Shown here piece after piece: positions 43,801 to 55,133 of a stretch of DNA of 64,000 nucleotides. Within the stretch, counting starts at the first letter, position 1. Every line of letters begins with the position of its first letter. The position numbers were made by a program, and so were the translations under genes. The DNA is from Crotalaria pallida (Eukaryota > Streptophyta > Magnoliopsida > Fabales > Fabaceae), in contig CM075649.1 of the NCBI GenBank assembly GCA_037953625.1, positions 100,135,290 through 100,199,289 on the forward strand, in the 5' to 3' direction. Under the pieces are notes generated by a model. The model made no database searches and was not told where the DNA came from. It saw only the letters and a list, made by a program, of their open reading frames with translations.

Positions 43801-44411
43801 TGAGTTGATGAGATGAATGAAATGTAAAAGTAAGAAAATGTGATTGAAAGAGAGAGGAATGATAATAAAGGTTGTGTAAGTAATGAAATACAAAGAGTTG
43901 AGATTGGAGAGGAGCAATGTGGTATGGAAGTGAGATGTGGTTTGAGTGGAGATGTGATTCCTCGTACATGTTTTTGGGAAGAATCTTAGTGTTGAGTTGA
44001 GCTTGCTCCTCCATTAACACTCACCCAAAAATATGATTTTTGAAAAAGGTTTTTGAAAAGAAATCTTGAAAGAGCTTTTGTGAAAATAATATTTTGTGAA
44101 AGTTTTTGGAAACATTGTTTTTGAAAAAGTTTTGCGAAAAGAGATTTTGAGAAAGACGAGGAAAAGATGTTGATAATGTTGATGAGAATATGCTGAAAGT
44201 GAGCTTTGAGAATCATGATGATGAGATGTGTGAGAAAGTGATGTGAGGACAAGGGCCATTGAGATTTAGGGGGAACGGATTGCGATTAGTGGTCGGGCTT
44301 CGTTGAAGGGATGCGCCAAGGACGAGCCGACTGTTAGGATTAAGCCGTTTAATTAAAACTCTAAAACTTTAAAAGACATTTACAAGCGCGGTGAGGTATG
44401 AGTGTCGTATC

Positions 44412-44432
44412 GAAGTAGTGGAGAGGAAGGTA
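44412..44432 (+). other. Conserved LTR box, F1 copy
   Basis: GAAGTAGTGGAGAGGAAG followed by GTA; same box as in E0 and E3. Confidence 0.6.
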
Positions 44433-47400
44433 CCCCGGATATCAAGGATATACGGGTTGTGAATGCAATAGGGTAAGCTAGGGCGGTAAAACGCCATGAG
44501 GCTTTGAGTACTATTCTGGGCGGAATGAATCCCACATGTGGCGTACTAACGTGGTAGGGACTGGGTCTAATTCCGTGGTAAGTTCTGCACCCGGGACCGG
44601 AATAGTGCTGTCACCCCTATGGCATTTCAGGAACAGTGAGAGGGACTGGAACGGGGCATTTGTGATTGCCGCTGAGAGCGTGCATTGATATGATATTTGA
44701 ATTGATATGATTTGAGGCAGGGCCTCATGGTCTGGGACCATTTGTTGTATGACAGCTGTCGTGCCCGCGTGGTAAAGGTTATGTACTCCTGTTTGCTTCC
44801 GACTAGGTTGGGTGGATGACCGAGGAGATGTAGACGTGTGCGAGCTCAATGATGTATTCCCCCTCATCATTGATGCTAACCGTTTGATAAGATTTAATGA
44901 CGATAAAAAGATTATAAGAAAGAACGCATTTAAGAGAAAATGAGAAAGATTCAAAGAAGAAGGAAAGTATAAGTGATTGTTGGAAAGATTGTGAAAATGG
45001 TGATGAGACTGGAATGTCTGAGAGGAATGATGATGCTTTATGAAATGAGTATGTGGTTATTAAATTATGATATGTTCTATTTATATACTTTGTTTATAAG
45101 CGTTTCCTATATGCTTAAGTGAACGTATTTGTCATATGCAAAGCATGAATGCATGGTTCCTATATTATTATCCTGAGTATTCTTTTTATATGAAGTCGTT
45201 AGTATTTTGTCTTGTCATGTTTGTACTTCTGGAATGCTGACCATCTCTCCTATCATGTTGTCGTATCGGGTTACTCCGATATTGCAACGGATAGATGGGT
45301 GACCCTGCAGTAAATCTATACGAAGCTCTGCAGTGGACTTCAGCGAGAAAGATTAGAGGTCAATACTAGCAGTAGGTAATCCCTGAGCGTTGTACTCCCT
45401 GCAACTACTTGGTTAACATTGTCATATCAGTCTGTACCCCACTTGATATTTTATTGAGTATGGTTTTTAAGAAACGAGGCTTTATGAAACAATATTTGAA
45501 AATGTTTTTCTCAAAAGAAATTTACAAAGCCAAGTTCCAAAGTGCGAGGTTAAGTAATATCTTGGTTTGGAAATTGACTAGTGATGGGTGACATGAGAAC
45601 GTTATTATGATTAAGTTACTAAAATGTTTTTGAACTTAAAGCCTCTCATGTCCATGTTACCATGTAAAAAAAAAATTCCCAAATTTTTACTATATTTTGT
45701 TAAAGAGACAAGTGTTTTCAAGTTGCCGAAATCGGGGTGTTACATGATCACATGCATGTTATGATCTTGGAGTTTATTGATGTTTTGGATGAATAAAAAA
45801 TTGTGTGATGTTGTGATTTTTAAGTGATGGCCACGGTTTGCATGTTTGGATAAGAAGATCGAGATTTTCTTAAGTATAAACAATGAATATGTGATTTCGA
45901 TGAATTTTAAGTTGATTTTATGTGTTAGATGTGAAATAAAAATTGTCTAGAGACTTGATGATGCTCACGGTTTGGTGAATAAATGTATGTTAGGATTATA
46001 TTTCTACTTGTTTGATGAATCATATGAAATTGTTGTTGAATTTGGAGTTGTTTTTAGAAGTCTTTAACTCTTGAAATTTTTTTGAGAAACTTAGTCAAAG
46101 GTCACGGTTTGGACCTTAGTTTTTGAGTTAAACTTTCTTGAGTATATGTGTGTTGATATCATGAAACTATGTGTTGATTTGTGAAGTTATTCTTTGAGGA
46201 AATAATTTTTGAAAAAAAACAAATGATGCATACGGTTTTGATATGATTAAGTGTAATGAGATGAAGTTTTGCTAAGTTTGAGTTCTATGTGTAAGTATAT
46301 GCTAAGTTAGAATTGATAAAGTGTAAGTTAAATGAAAATTTGTCTAAATGTTTATGTGAGTATGATTCGGTTGTATGTGCCTATAAGTTTAACTACTTTA
46401 TTTGATTGAGATATGTGCATAGATAAGTATGTGAGCATGTTGAGAAGAAATTTGTTTAAGTTCAATTTGATGACTTATGGTTATGTAATGTTTGAAATGA
46501 ATGAAAGTTAGTTTGTGGATTGAATAAATGTTTGTTTGAGATTTTTAAATAATGTAGGAATGATTCTTGAAGTGCATGAAAGTGTTTAAGTAAATTGTTT
46601 TATTTGAGCATCATGCTGCCCACACTTGATTTTAAGTGTTTGAGCTTGAGAAATTGTTGATCAAAGTGTTTATTTAATTGTTTTCAAGATACTTAGTTTG
46701 TCTATGGATTTAAATTTGTTTTGGACAATGGAAAGTGAACTTGAGACTTAGAATATGATGCTGTCCATAATTTCTATGTTGTATTTCTTATTTAAAAATG
46801 TTTTCAAAGTGATTTGAAGTTGAGTTTTGATGAGTACTCAATATAAGATAAAGTTGGTTTGAAAAGTGCAATTTTTTGGTGTTTTCGGAGTTGAATTCAT
46901 TGCTGTCCAAGAGAAACCAGCAAAGAAACTTTTGAATTAAATTAATTTATTTGACCATTTTCTCATGAATTTAAAGTATAAAAGTTAGTGTTTGATTTTG
47001 GACAAGTTTGAGCAAAAGAATTGATGTTTTGGTTTTACATGAAGACAAAGTTTGAATTTTTCTTAAATTACTTTGAGAATAAGTTCAAGAGTAATATTGA
47101 ATAAAGTATTAATACTCCTGTGTCTATCTTGCGGGACTTAGAAGAAGTTGGAGTCGAGCAGACTAGCAAGGAAGCGGATCGTTCGGAACTTGTGGAATCG
47201 GTAACTGCAAACCAAGGTGAGAGAGAAGTTATCCTAAGACACTTTGGTGTCTAGTGAGTATATTAGGATACTCCGGACTCTCTCAAAGTCGGAGTGAAGG
47301 TCTACTGAAGGTAGTAGTATACCCGATAGTTTGTATGTTCTGTGTGTATCGTGGTATACGAAGACTCCATACCTATACTATCACATGCTATTAATTGATT

Positions 47401-47722
47401 TGATATATTTGCTTATGTTATGTACATGCTGAATTGATATGCTGATATCATGATATAATGTTGCTTATATTGTCATTGCATGAGCATGATGCATCATCCC
47501 ACGATATAAGTTAAGAATAGAAAAGACATTAGAAACTATGAGAAATCCCCCAAAGAATAGAACGGAACTCGAATGGATTAAACACGCTATGGAACCGGAT
47601 GATGCTGATGCGCCCGAATACGTGGATCGAGCTGACGATATGGCTAATGGATTAGTGTCCGGACGATGATGATGCCTTTGGACCCGGATGGAACGATTGC
47701 AGAGTTCCACTAAGATAGTCCC

Positions 47723-47983
47723 CATATGGTCTTAGCCATATGTTGGAATGACTTCAGATAGGTCGGAGCCTATCTATCAAAGATCGATTAATGATCCACA
47801 TATAGTCGAAGCTATATGCCGAAAGTGATTCAGAATGGGTCGGTGCCCATCAAAATGACTGTCGATATCCCGCATATGGTCAGAGCTATATGCCGGAAGT
47901 GATTCAGAATGGGTCGGTGCCCATCAAACATATTGGTCGAGTCCCACAGAAGCATTCCGTATATAGTCGGAGCTATATGACGG
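47723..47983 (+). repeat. Hairpin array with TCGGAG-type loop, E3 LTR
   Basis: Seven hairpins with six-base loops TCNNNG: CATATGG/CCATATG loop TCTTAG (47723); AGATAGG/CCTATCT loop TCGGAG (47756); CATATAG/CTATATG loop TCGAAG (47799); ATGGG/CCCAT loop TCGGTG (47835 and 47909); GCATATGG/CTATATGC loop TCAGAG (47872, one G-T pair); and CCGTATATAG/CTATAT-g-ACGG loop TCGGAG (47957). Part of the array is a tandem duplication (hairpins 3-4 and 5-6). Confidence 0.85.
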
Positions 47984-48049
47984 AGATGACTTAGGACGGG
48001 TCGACGTTGGAACAACTGAGTATAACATCATGACCTAGAACCCTAACCC

Positions 48050-48070
48050 GAAGTAGTGGAGAGGAAGATA
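48050..48070 (+). other. Conserved LTR box, E3 copy
   Basis: GAAGTAGTGGAGAGGAAG followed by ATA, 67 bp after the hairpin array. Confidence 0.6.
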
Positions 48071-49417
48071 CACCTGAATTACCCTTGTGGTGTTTAGCTG
48101 GATGATTAAGAGAGGGGATGGCAATGACAGTGATTCGTCAAGAAGCCTTGAGAAGTCTGTCTAGGTGGGAAAAACCATAGGGCCTCTGGTTTAACCGGTC
48201 GGAGCTGGTAACTCAGTGGCATGGACGAAGTACCACATGATCACTAGACAGATGACTGACGCCCCCTTGACTAAATCTAGATCAGTGAGAGGAATGCTTG
48301 AACACAGCTGGATGTGCCCACTTTACTTCCCGGGACATTATATGAATTCATTTACTGTGCCATTCGTGAAAAGTCGGTGTGGTTAGAGATCCTGTACTCC
48401 TAATTGCTTCCAACTAGGCGGATGGATTCCGAGGAGATGTAGACCCAAATCATAAAGCCTGAATTCCCGATATTATGGACTCGAGAAATATGGACAAAGA
48501 GACTTTAATCCCATGATATAAATTGATTAAGATATCCTCTTAAGTGAAAGATAAAGTGTTAGATAATGCGACTATTGCATCCACATGCATCATGCATATT
48601 TATCCGTTTGTATGATTGTTATGTTCTGATATACGTCGCTAGTGTAAAACCAAGAAGTCGATGGGAGTAATTACATTCGGGTAACTTACTCTCTCAACTT
48701 CTTGTGTGCATGTGATGGTGAACCTCTGGTTCTAAAAGATGGTGGAGCTGGTACTGCTTCTCCTGGAAGAAATACTTGCTAATCGTGATACGCCGATGAG
48801 ATGGCTACTGCTGGGTGACGGAGATTGCTTTTGGGAACTTACGTCCCGAATCGAGAAGTGGATGCTGCTGAGCAGTTTATAATTAGGTTTTGGATGGACC
48901 CTTGCTGATATATATATATATCAAGTGTACCCCTTTTCTTTCGAACTGTTTTTGATAAGGCAAAGATTTATGAAAGTTTGGCTCCGATGAACTATGGTGA
49001 CTACTTATGAAAGAACCTTTATGATCTGTTACTAAACTATTTTCTGAAGGACTGTCGTAATCAGACAGACAAATCATTTTAAGTAAATCGATTATGTTTT
49101 CTGTGCATAAAATATTTATTTATATGTTGAAAATGAAGTCACCAATATCAAATTATTCTAAGAATAACAGTGAACCGTTTTCAATGACGATCTTTCTATA
49201 CATGATATGAATCCCCACTCTTTTCACTATAATTAGTAACGTTTGGATAGTAAGTGCTTATAAGAAAATGGATTTAGTTGTAATACCTTGTTTTGGAAAC
49301 CTGACTGATAAGTTTTATGCTTGAAAAAACAAAAATTCACCCTATTTTTCATAAACAAATTAGTTAGTAATTGATATTGTTTATTTCGAGTTTTCCAAAT
49401 CGGGGTGTTACACTTGG

Positions 49418-49429
49418 TGGTATCAGAGC
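49418..49429 (+). other. E3 primer binding site
   Basis: TGGTATCAGAGC, five bases after the LTR end at 49412. Confidence 0.9.
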
Positions 49430-49563
49430 AATGGTTGTCCTTGTGGCCTGAACATGGCCTTACATGTTCTCTGTTGTGTGATCTCTAGATGTGTTTAAGT
49501 TGTGTGACTAGATGTGTTAGTAAGTGTATTAAACTGTAAGTGCGTTGATGAATATAGCTTACG

Positions 49564-51515
49564 ATGTCTGGAAGAGGAAGAGGTAGACATGCTCCTGGAG
49601 CAGCTCGGGACACCAAGGACATGTTACACGATCTGACTGCTGCAGTTCTGGGCATGAGTGTGAATCTCAACATGATGCATCAACAGGCCCAATAGAACAA
49701 CCAAAACCAAAACTTAGGACTTTAGGAGTATAGGGGTTTAGATGAGTTTTGCAAGAGGAACCCTAAAGAATTCGTCGGTGGATATGCCTCGGATAACGCT
49801 AATGAATGGATCAGGGAGTTGGAAAAGATCTTCACCGCTATGCAATGCACCGATGCTCAGAAGGTGACCTATGCGGTCTACATGCTAACCAAGGAGGCAT
49901 CTGACTGGTGGGAAAATACTAAGCAAGTTATGGAGATTCAACAGCAAGCTGTCACTTGGGACTCCTTCAAGCAAAGGTTCTTGGAGAAATATTTTCCCAT
50001 CAACATGAAGTTGAAGAAGGAAATAGAGTTCATGCACTTGACTCAAGGAAACATGTCAGTCGGCGAGTATGCTGCGAAGTTTGAGGAACTGGTGAAGTAC
50101 GTGCCGCACTACAATCAACCCGGAAATGATCAATCAAAGTGCGCAAAGTTCTTAGATGGACTCAAGACTGAGATTAAGATGGCCTTCATACACATGGGGA
50201 CCGACAGCTTTCCGCTCTTAGTGAGCAGATGCAGATTTTTTGAGGGTGAACTCGAAGCGAAGAGCATGGGCAATAAGACTGCTATACCCTCGAGTTCCCA
50301 TGGACCAGTGAGAAACACCCCCAATTATCAGAATGTGAGGAAAGGAGCCCAGCATGGGCGAGGACCCTACGATCGATCTGGAGGAAGAAGGGACAATCAG
50401 TATAGAGGATCGAGGTTTCGAAGGAATAACAATCGCAACAATGGCAACCGGGGTAATACGAACACCAACACTTGGAGCAACAATGGAAGTAGAAATCGCT
50501 ACAACAACAACGCTACTGATAGGAACTCTGAAACATCACCTCCCATCTGTACTCGATGCCGCAGACGCCACTTTGGTAATGAGTGTAATCCCAAGCCAGT
50601 TTGTTACAACTGTCAAGAATCTGGCCACTTTGCAAGGCAATGCCCCAACCCAAGAAAAGGGAGTGATGCTGGAAATGCTGCAAGGCCACAAACTAGGGGA
50701 AAGGTGTTTACGATGAGCGGTGCGGAGGCTTCAAACCATGATGGTCTCATCCAAGGTACATGTTTTATAAACGAGAATTCCTTAAATGTGTTGTATGATT
50801 CGGGTGCCACACACTCTTTTATATCTAATGATGTTGTGAGTAGGTTGCACTTAATGGTAGATTCCCTACCATATGATCTGATTGTATTTACCCGTACTAG
50901 TGACCCGGTCACAGTTTCAACTTTTTTCCCTAAGTGTCTTGTAGTGATAGATGATAGGACTTTTACCACTGACCTGATAACATTGCTCCTATCCCAAATT
51001 GATGTTATCTTAGGGATGGACTGGTTATCCGCTAACCATGTTCAATTGAATTGTTTCACTAAAACCCTAACCTTTGGAAACCCTGACGATTCCTTACCAA
51101 AGCACGTAACTGCCAATCAAGTCATGGCTTCTCTGAGAGAGGGAGCCCATGTATACATGCTCTCGACTTCCTTGGATGTCGATGTGGACAATCACATTCA
51201 TGAACTGCCTGTAGTTCGATACTTCCCAGAAGTCTTCCTTGACGACATTCCTGGATTACCACCTATTCGAGAGGTCGAGTTTTCAATCGATGTGATACCG
51301 AGGACTGGACCAATCTCTAGAGCACCCTACCGAATGGCACCAGTAGAGCTAGCTGAGCTGAAAAAGCAGATCGAGGAGTTGGAAGAAAAGCAACTCGTCA
51401 GGCCCAGTGTGTCACCTTGGGGAGCTCCAGTTTTGCTAGTTAAGAAGAAGGACGACAGTATGAGGTTGTGTGTCGACTATCGCCAGCTAAATAAGGTAAC
51501 GATCAAGAACAAGTA
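49564..51515 (+). pseudogene. E3 gag, protease and RT N-terminus
   Basis: ATG 49564 opens MSGRGRGRHAPG. Two in-frame TAGs follow at codons 44 (49693) and 54 (49723), then the frame is open to 51513. In order: gag core (EFVGGYASDNANEW, FTAMQCTDAQKV, MSVGEYAAKFEELVKY); an Arg/Asn/Gly-rich RNA-binding stretch; zinc-binding CTRCRRRHFGNEC and the standard knuckle CYNCQESGHFARQC (50602-50643); retropepsin YDSGATHSFIS (Asp at 50797); pre-RT; and RT as far as VDYRQLNKVTIKNK. The solo LTR G and a short filler interrupt here. The first TAG follows the same Gln-rich part of gag where E1 also has a TAG. Confidence 0.88.
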
Positions 51516-51551
51516 GTTAGTTTAATATTTGACACTTAGTTAATAATACTG
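51516..51551 (+). other. Filler sequence at the left junction of G
   Basis: 36 bp that belong neither to pol nor to a simple target duplication. TTTAATATTTGACACTTAG and two more bases (51521-51541) recur at 51602-51622 inside G, and AATAATACT recurs near 51589. It looks like templated repair DNA. Confidence 0.6.
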
Positions 51552-52427
51552 TGTAACATCCTACTTTTTATAAAACATTTAGGTGGAAAAATAATACTTA
51601 ATTTAATATTTGACACTTAGTTTGAAATTAGGACCTGAAAATTTCTTTTTAAACTTGAGGTGTATTGAAGTTTTCAAAAACATAGTTAATTATTTTTCTA
51701 GAAAATCGGACAGAGTCTCCTCTGTTTTTCCGACTTTCCCAAAATTTAGTTTTTATCCGTTACCAGTCCAGACATCCAGAATAATTCTAATTATAAAATT
51801 TAACTCCCTTTCCGATAATAGGGAACAAAATACTAACAGGAAAAATACTTAGATTTTCAAAAGGCTAAATAAAGAACCCGGGCCACCAAATATACAACTG
51901 AGATTTAAAATACAGTAAATCATAAATTCTTAAAAATACTTAATAAACATAGACGTGGCCCGGTTAAACTCTAGCTAAGAGTAAATAACTCACACTTCCC
52001 GTGGGGAAGGTGCTCCTGCTCGGCCCGAATATCAACTATGCTCCTGACCTGTACCTGTACCTATGGTGGATGTAAGGGTGAGAATTGCACTAACTGGTAA
52101 AACATAGAACATAACCCAAGTCAAGCACATTTAGCAAATAATCAAATATTACGAATATAAACACACCCAATCACCTATTCACTACAAACACAACCATCTT
52201 CAATTCTTTGTACCTTCCAACCAATATTCACACTTACTCTATTTAAACACTATCCTATTCACATTGTCGTCCTACGCCCATGCTTCATCCAATTCTATTC
52301 CTTTCCTTTATCTACCTTCCTATCCTCTTTCCTTTTCTCTCCCTTCCTATTCTACATATTCTATTCATTCTCCTCGGACTTCCTTTACTCCCCCTGTCTT
52401 CCTCTTATTTCTTTACATTTCACCTGA

Positions 52428-52556
52428 TCTTTTATTACTTTCCTTTATCTTTTATTACTTTCTTTTATCTTTTATTACTTTCCTTTATCTTTTATTTATT
52501 TCTTTTATCTTTTATTACTTTCCTTTATCTTTTATTTCTTTCCTTTATCTTTTATT
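52428..52556. repeat. Minisatellite of ~20-bp units in G
   Basis: About six to seven units of the type CTTTATCTTTTATTACTTTC with small variations. Confidence 0.85.
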
Positions 52557-52720
52557 GCGTCGTGGGGCTCCTGCCACTGCGTTCCCCGTCTGCCGAGGAT
52601 ACGTCTTACCGATGCGTACGTCCCGCAGTCCGCACGAATTACTCAACCCATGCATACGGTCCCGCAAGCCGTACGTCTTCTAAGGTCCAGTACCCACTGA
52701 CACCGTTTTCTATCATAGGC

Positions 52721-52929
52721 CACAGGGTCACCACAACCCACCTGTGCCAGTCGTCACCACTGGTCGCAGAGTCACCACAACCCATCTTCGCCAGGACACA
52801 GGGTCCCCGCAACCCACCTGTGTCAGCCACAGGGTCACCTCAACTCACCTGTGACGGTGTGATCTACTTGGCCGCAGGGTCACCACAACCCACCTGCGCC
52901 AGCCACAGGGTCCCCACAACCGACCTGTG
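52721..52929 (-). repeat. Hairpin array with covarying stems in G
   Basis: Six units share the core GTCACCACAACCCA with few changes and have paired ends: CACAGG/CCTGTG (52721, 52797, 52828, 52904), CGCAGG/CCTGCG (52873), CGCAGA/TCTTCG (52765, one mismatch). Where the left arm changes (A to G, G to A), the right arm usually changes to match. A related TACGG/CCGTA hairpin lies at 52655-52673. Confidence 0.8.
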
Positions 52930-53862
52930 ACATTTCCTATCTTTCCTTCTTTACCCTTTCTAATTCAATTACATTTTAATGGTTCATTTTATTCTAATTC
53001 TCTCACCTTACTCTCTTTAATTTATTTCCTTTCTTTTCTTCCAAATCACTTTATTTCTAAAAATAGAAATCTCACTAAATTTCCTCAATTCCCACTCCTT
53101 TGCTAATATTAATACCAACTCTAAACCAAACTCACATCCTCATCAATTCGTGCATCAACATTCACATATCAACATTTAAAACATAATTATTAACATTTAA
53201 ACATTTAATCAACAATTAGCATTTAACATTTTTCAGTTAGCAATTAACTTATATAAGCATTCCAAGTCATGAAAATAAATTCTAAGTTCCCTAATCACAC
53301 ATAATCAGATAATCTCAGGCATGACTACACAGTACCAGTTACACAACCACCGTGCGGCAATAAACCCCTTACCTTAAAATAATTAAAAGAGACTAAACCT
53401 TAGGAGAGCTTAGGACCCTAATGTAAGAGAGGTGTCGGTGTCCACTAATCCATGAAGCAGAGCAAGATTGATGAGTTCCCTTTTTCCTCTTGTGTGGGTC
53501 AAATCCCTTTAGGGTGTGGGAGACCTCAACTTACTCTTGTAAAATTGGGGCAAGAAACAACAACAATAATAATAATAAGTGATGGTAATACCAATACCCA
53601 AATCAAAGGAGGAAATGGAAGGATTGAAAGGAAAGAGAGAGGCTTGATCAACTTACCCCAAAGACTTGAAAGAGAGGAAATAGAGAAGTAAGAGTTGATG
53701 ATGATGATGTAGCTTATTGGAAGAGAAGAAGGAATGCTTGATGGTCTTGGAGCTTCAAGCTTCACCTAGGGCCTTCAATGGAGGTTGGGAGGGAAGGAGT
53801 TGGAGCCCTAGCTCCATGGAAGAGGAAGAAGATGAGAGAGAGAGAGAGAGGAGGGTTCGAAT

Positions 53863-54480
53863 TAGGGATGGGCACGGGTGCGGGCGGGCACGGGTAGTGC
53901 ATACCCACTACCCTATCCGCGGGTATTTGCGGGTATTTACGGGTACCCACGGGTTTTGAACTTTTATTATTTTTTCCTTTAATTTAATGATCCACATAAT
54001 GATAAAAAAGCTCACGGGATCTTCAATTATACTACACGTCAGGCATACATGAACTTCCACATAATAATAGGAAAAAGGTGGCCTCAAGTATCATAGTGCA
54101 TCTCTGTAGCAAATAAATGTTTGAGATGATTGCTAAAATTACAGGGCATTTTATTATATATCTTTCTTCGTTCTAAAGTCATGGTCTTATGATAATTAAT
54201 TAACTCCCCACTTCCCATAATATATATATATATAGCTGAACACTATGAAGATTTTAATCAGTATATAGATCAATAGATGTACCTCCAATTTTAATCACTA
54301 CTAGTAAAATATTATTATACTAATATATATAATATTTAATAAAATATTTTTTTTATTTATACGGGTACCCGCGGGCGCGGCTACCATAATACCCATCCCC
54401 ACCCATGAGGGAATAATGCGGGTACCCGTCACGGGTATTTATGCGGGTACCCGCGGGCATGGGTATTTTGCCCATCCCTA
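53863..54480. mobile_element. Non-autonomous hAT-type element inside G
   Basis: 618 bp with terminal inverted repeats TAGGGATGGGCA / TGCCCATCCCTA and a perfect 8-bp target duplication GTTCGAAT (53855-53862 and 54481-54488). Subterminal regions are packed with CGGGTA / TACCCG motifs, usual for hAT transposase binding. The middle is AT-rich with no transposase. It must depend on an autonomous relative. Confidence 0.92.
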
Positions 54481-54591
54481 GTTCGAATGGTGTGAGGGAG
54501 GAAGTGTTTGGGGCTTAAAATGGGGTTTTGGGGTGGGAAATACCGAAATTGCCCTTAAAAACGCGTGTTTGGTGTTGCAGATCGCAGGATT

Positions 54592-54724
54592 TTCGCTTAA
54601 GCGAAATCTGGTCGCTTAAGCGAACTCAATTGGTGTTGTTACTGGAGCAGTTTCGCTTAAGCTAAAAATTTTCTCTTAAGCCAAAATATTTTCGCTTAAG
54701 CGAAATATTTTCGCTTAAGCCAAA
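54592..54724. repeat. TTCGCTTAAGCGAA palindrome cluster in G
   Basis: Perfect 14-bp palindrome at 54592 and 54691, 12-bp TCGCTTAAGCGA at 54612, plus half-degenerate copies (TTCTCTTAAGCC, TCGCTTAAGCC). The cluster is 410-542 bp from the LTR start if G is on the - strand. Confidence 0.85.
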
Positions 54725-55133
54725 CGTACAGGTACTACTATTTCATTTTTCTATTTTTCAGCTATTTTCTTCCCAACTTCAAATAGCCATAACTTCTTCG
54801 TTCACCGTCGGATCTTGCTCAAATTTGACGAGCAACTTCCTAAAAACCATACCATCATATCCAACGGTGGGAATTGTGTTTTGAGTCCTAAATCTTTTAT
54901 TTTAATTTTTTATCCTATTTATTTCGTTTAACACTGAATCACCCGTTTGCCTCGTCCGTTCCTAACTTAATTTACTACTTCTTCCTTTCCTAAACCAATA
55001 TTATTATTATTAATCTTTTATAATGCTTGAACGCTTCTTTTAATACCTATTTATGGTTTTATTATTATTATTTCAATTATCCCAAATTATTATTAATTCA
55101 ATTATACTTGGGTTTAAAATTCGGGATGTTACA

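Larger units (their letters stand above)
39981..45744 (+). mobile_element. F1: 5.76-kb solo LTR of a Tekay-type element
   Basis: Begins TGTAACATCCCGCG and ends CGGGGTGTTACA with a perfect 5-bp target duplication TGATC (39976-39980 and 45745-45749). The uninterrupted target is not available for comparison, because the E3 3' LTR is hit earlier. There is no primer site or coding domain inside. It shares blocks with E0 and E3 LTRs (box at 44412; GCTTCCGACTAGGTTGGG near 44800) and matches F2 in reverse. 40759-40880 is TG-rich. Frames of 60-147 codons show no domain. Confidence 0.85.
45745..49412 (+). repeat. E3 5' LTR, second segment
   Basis: Continues after F1 and ends CGGGGTGTTACA at 49412. It holds the hairpin array 47723-47983 and the box at 48050. 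The remaining sequence is AT-rich, with a conserved block at 48381-48450 (GCTTCCAACTAGG, then GGAGATGTAGACC) shared with E0 and F. I see no LTR ORF like those of E0 and E1. Confidence 0.85.
51552..55133 (-). mobile_element. G: solo LTR of a Tekay-like element inside E3 pol
   Basis: TGTAACATCC...GGGATGTTACA, 3,582 bp including the hAT element (about 2.96 kb without it). There is no primer site or coding domain. Right flank CTCTG is the pol sequence, while the left five bases are TACTG, so the target duplication is imperfect or lost. Minus orientation is inferred because the order palindromes (54592-54724) then hairpins (52721-52929) then end matches E1. The minisatellite and hairpins create long but meaningless frames at 52264-52930. 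52931-53450 and 54730-55130 are AT-rich with nothing recognisable. Confidence 0.8.

Noticed and set aside
43615..44259. Cluster of 81-100 codon antisense frames in F1
   Set aside because: Mutually overlapping, Phe/Ser/His-rich translations of purine-rich LTR sequence; no evidence of coding.
52264..52930. Two overlapping frames of 139 and 216 codons
   Set aside because: Composition follows the Phe/Leu-rich minisatellite and the hairpin repeats; no start context or domain.
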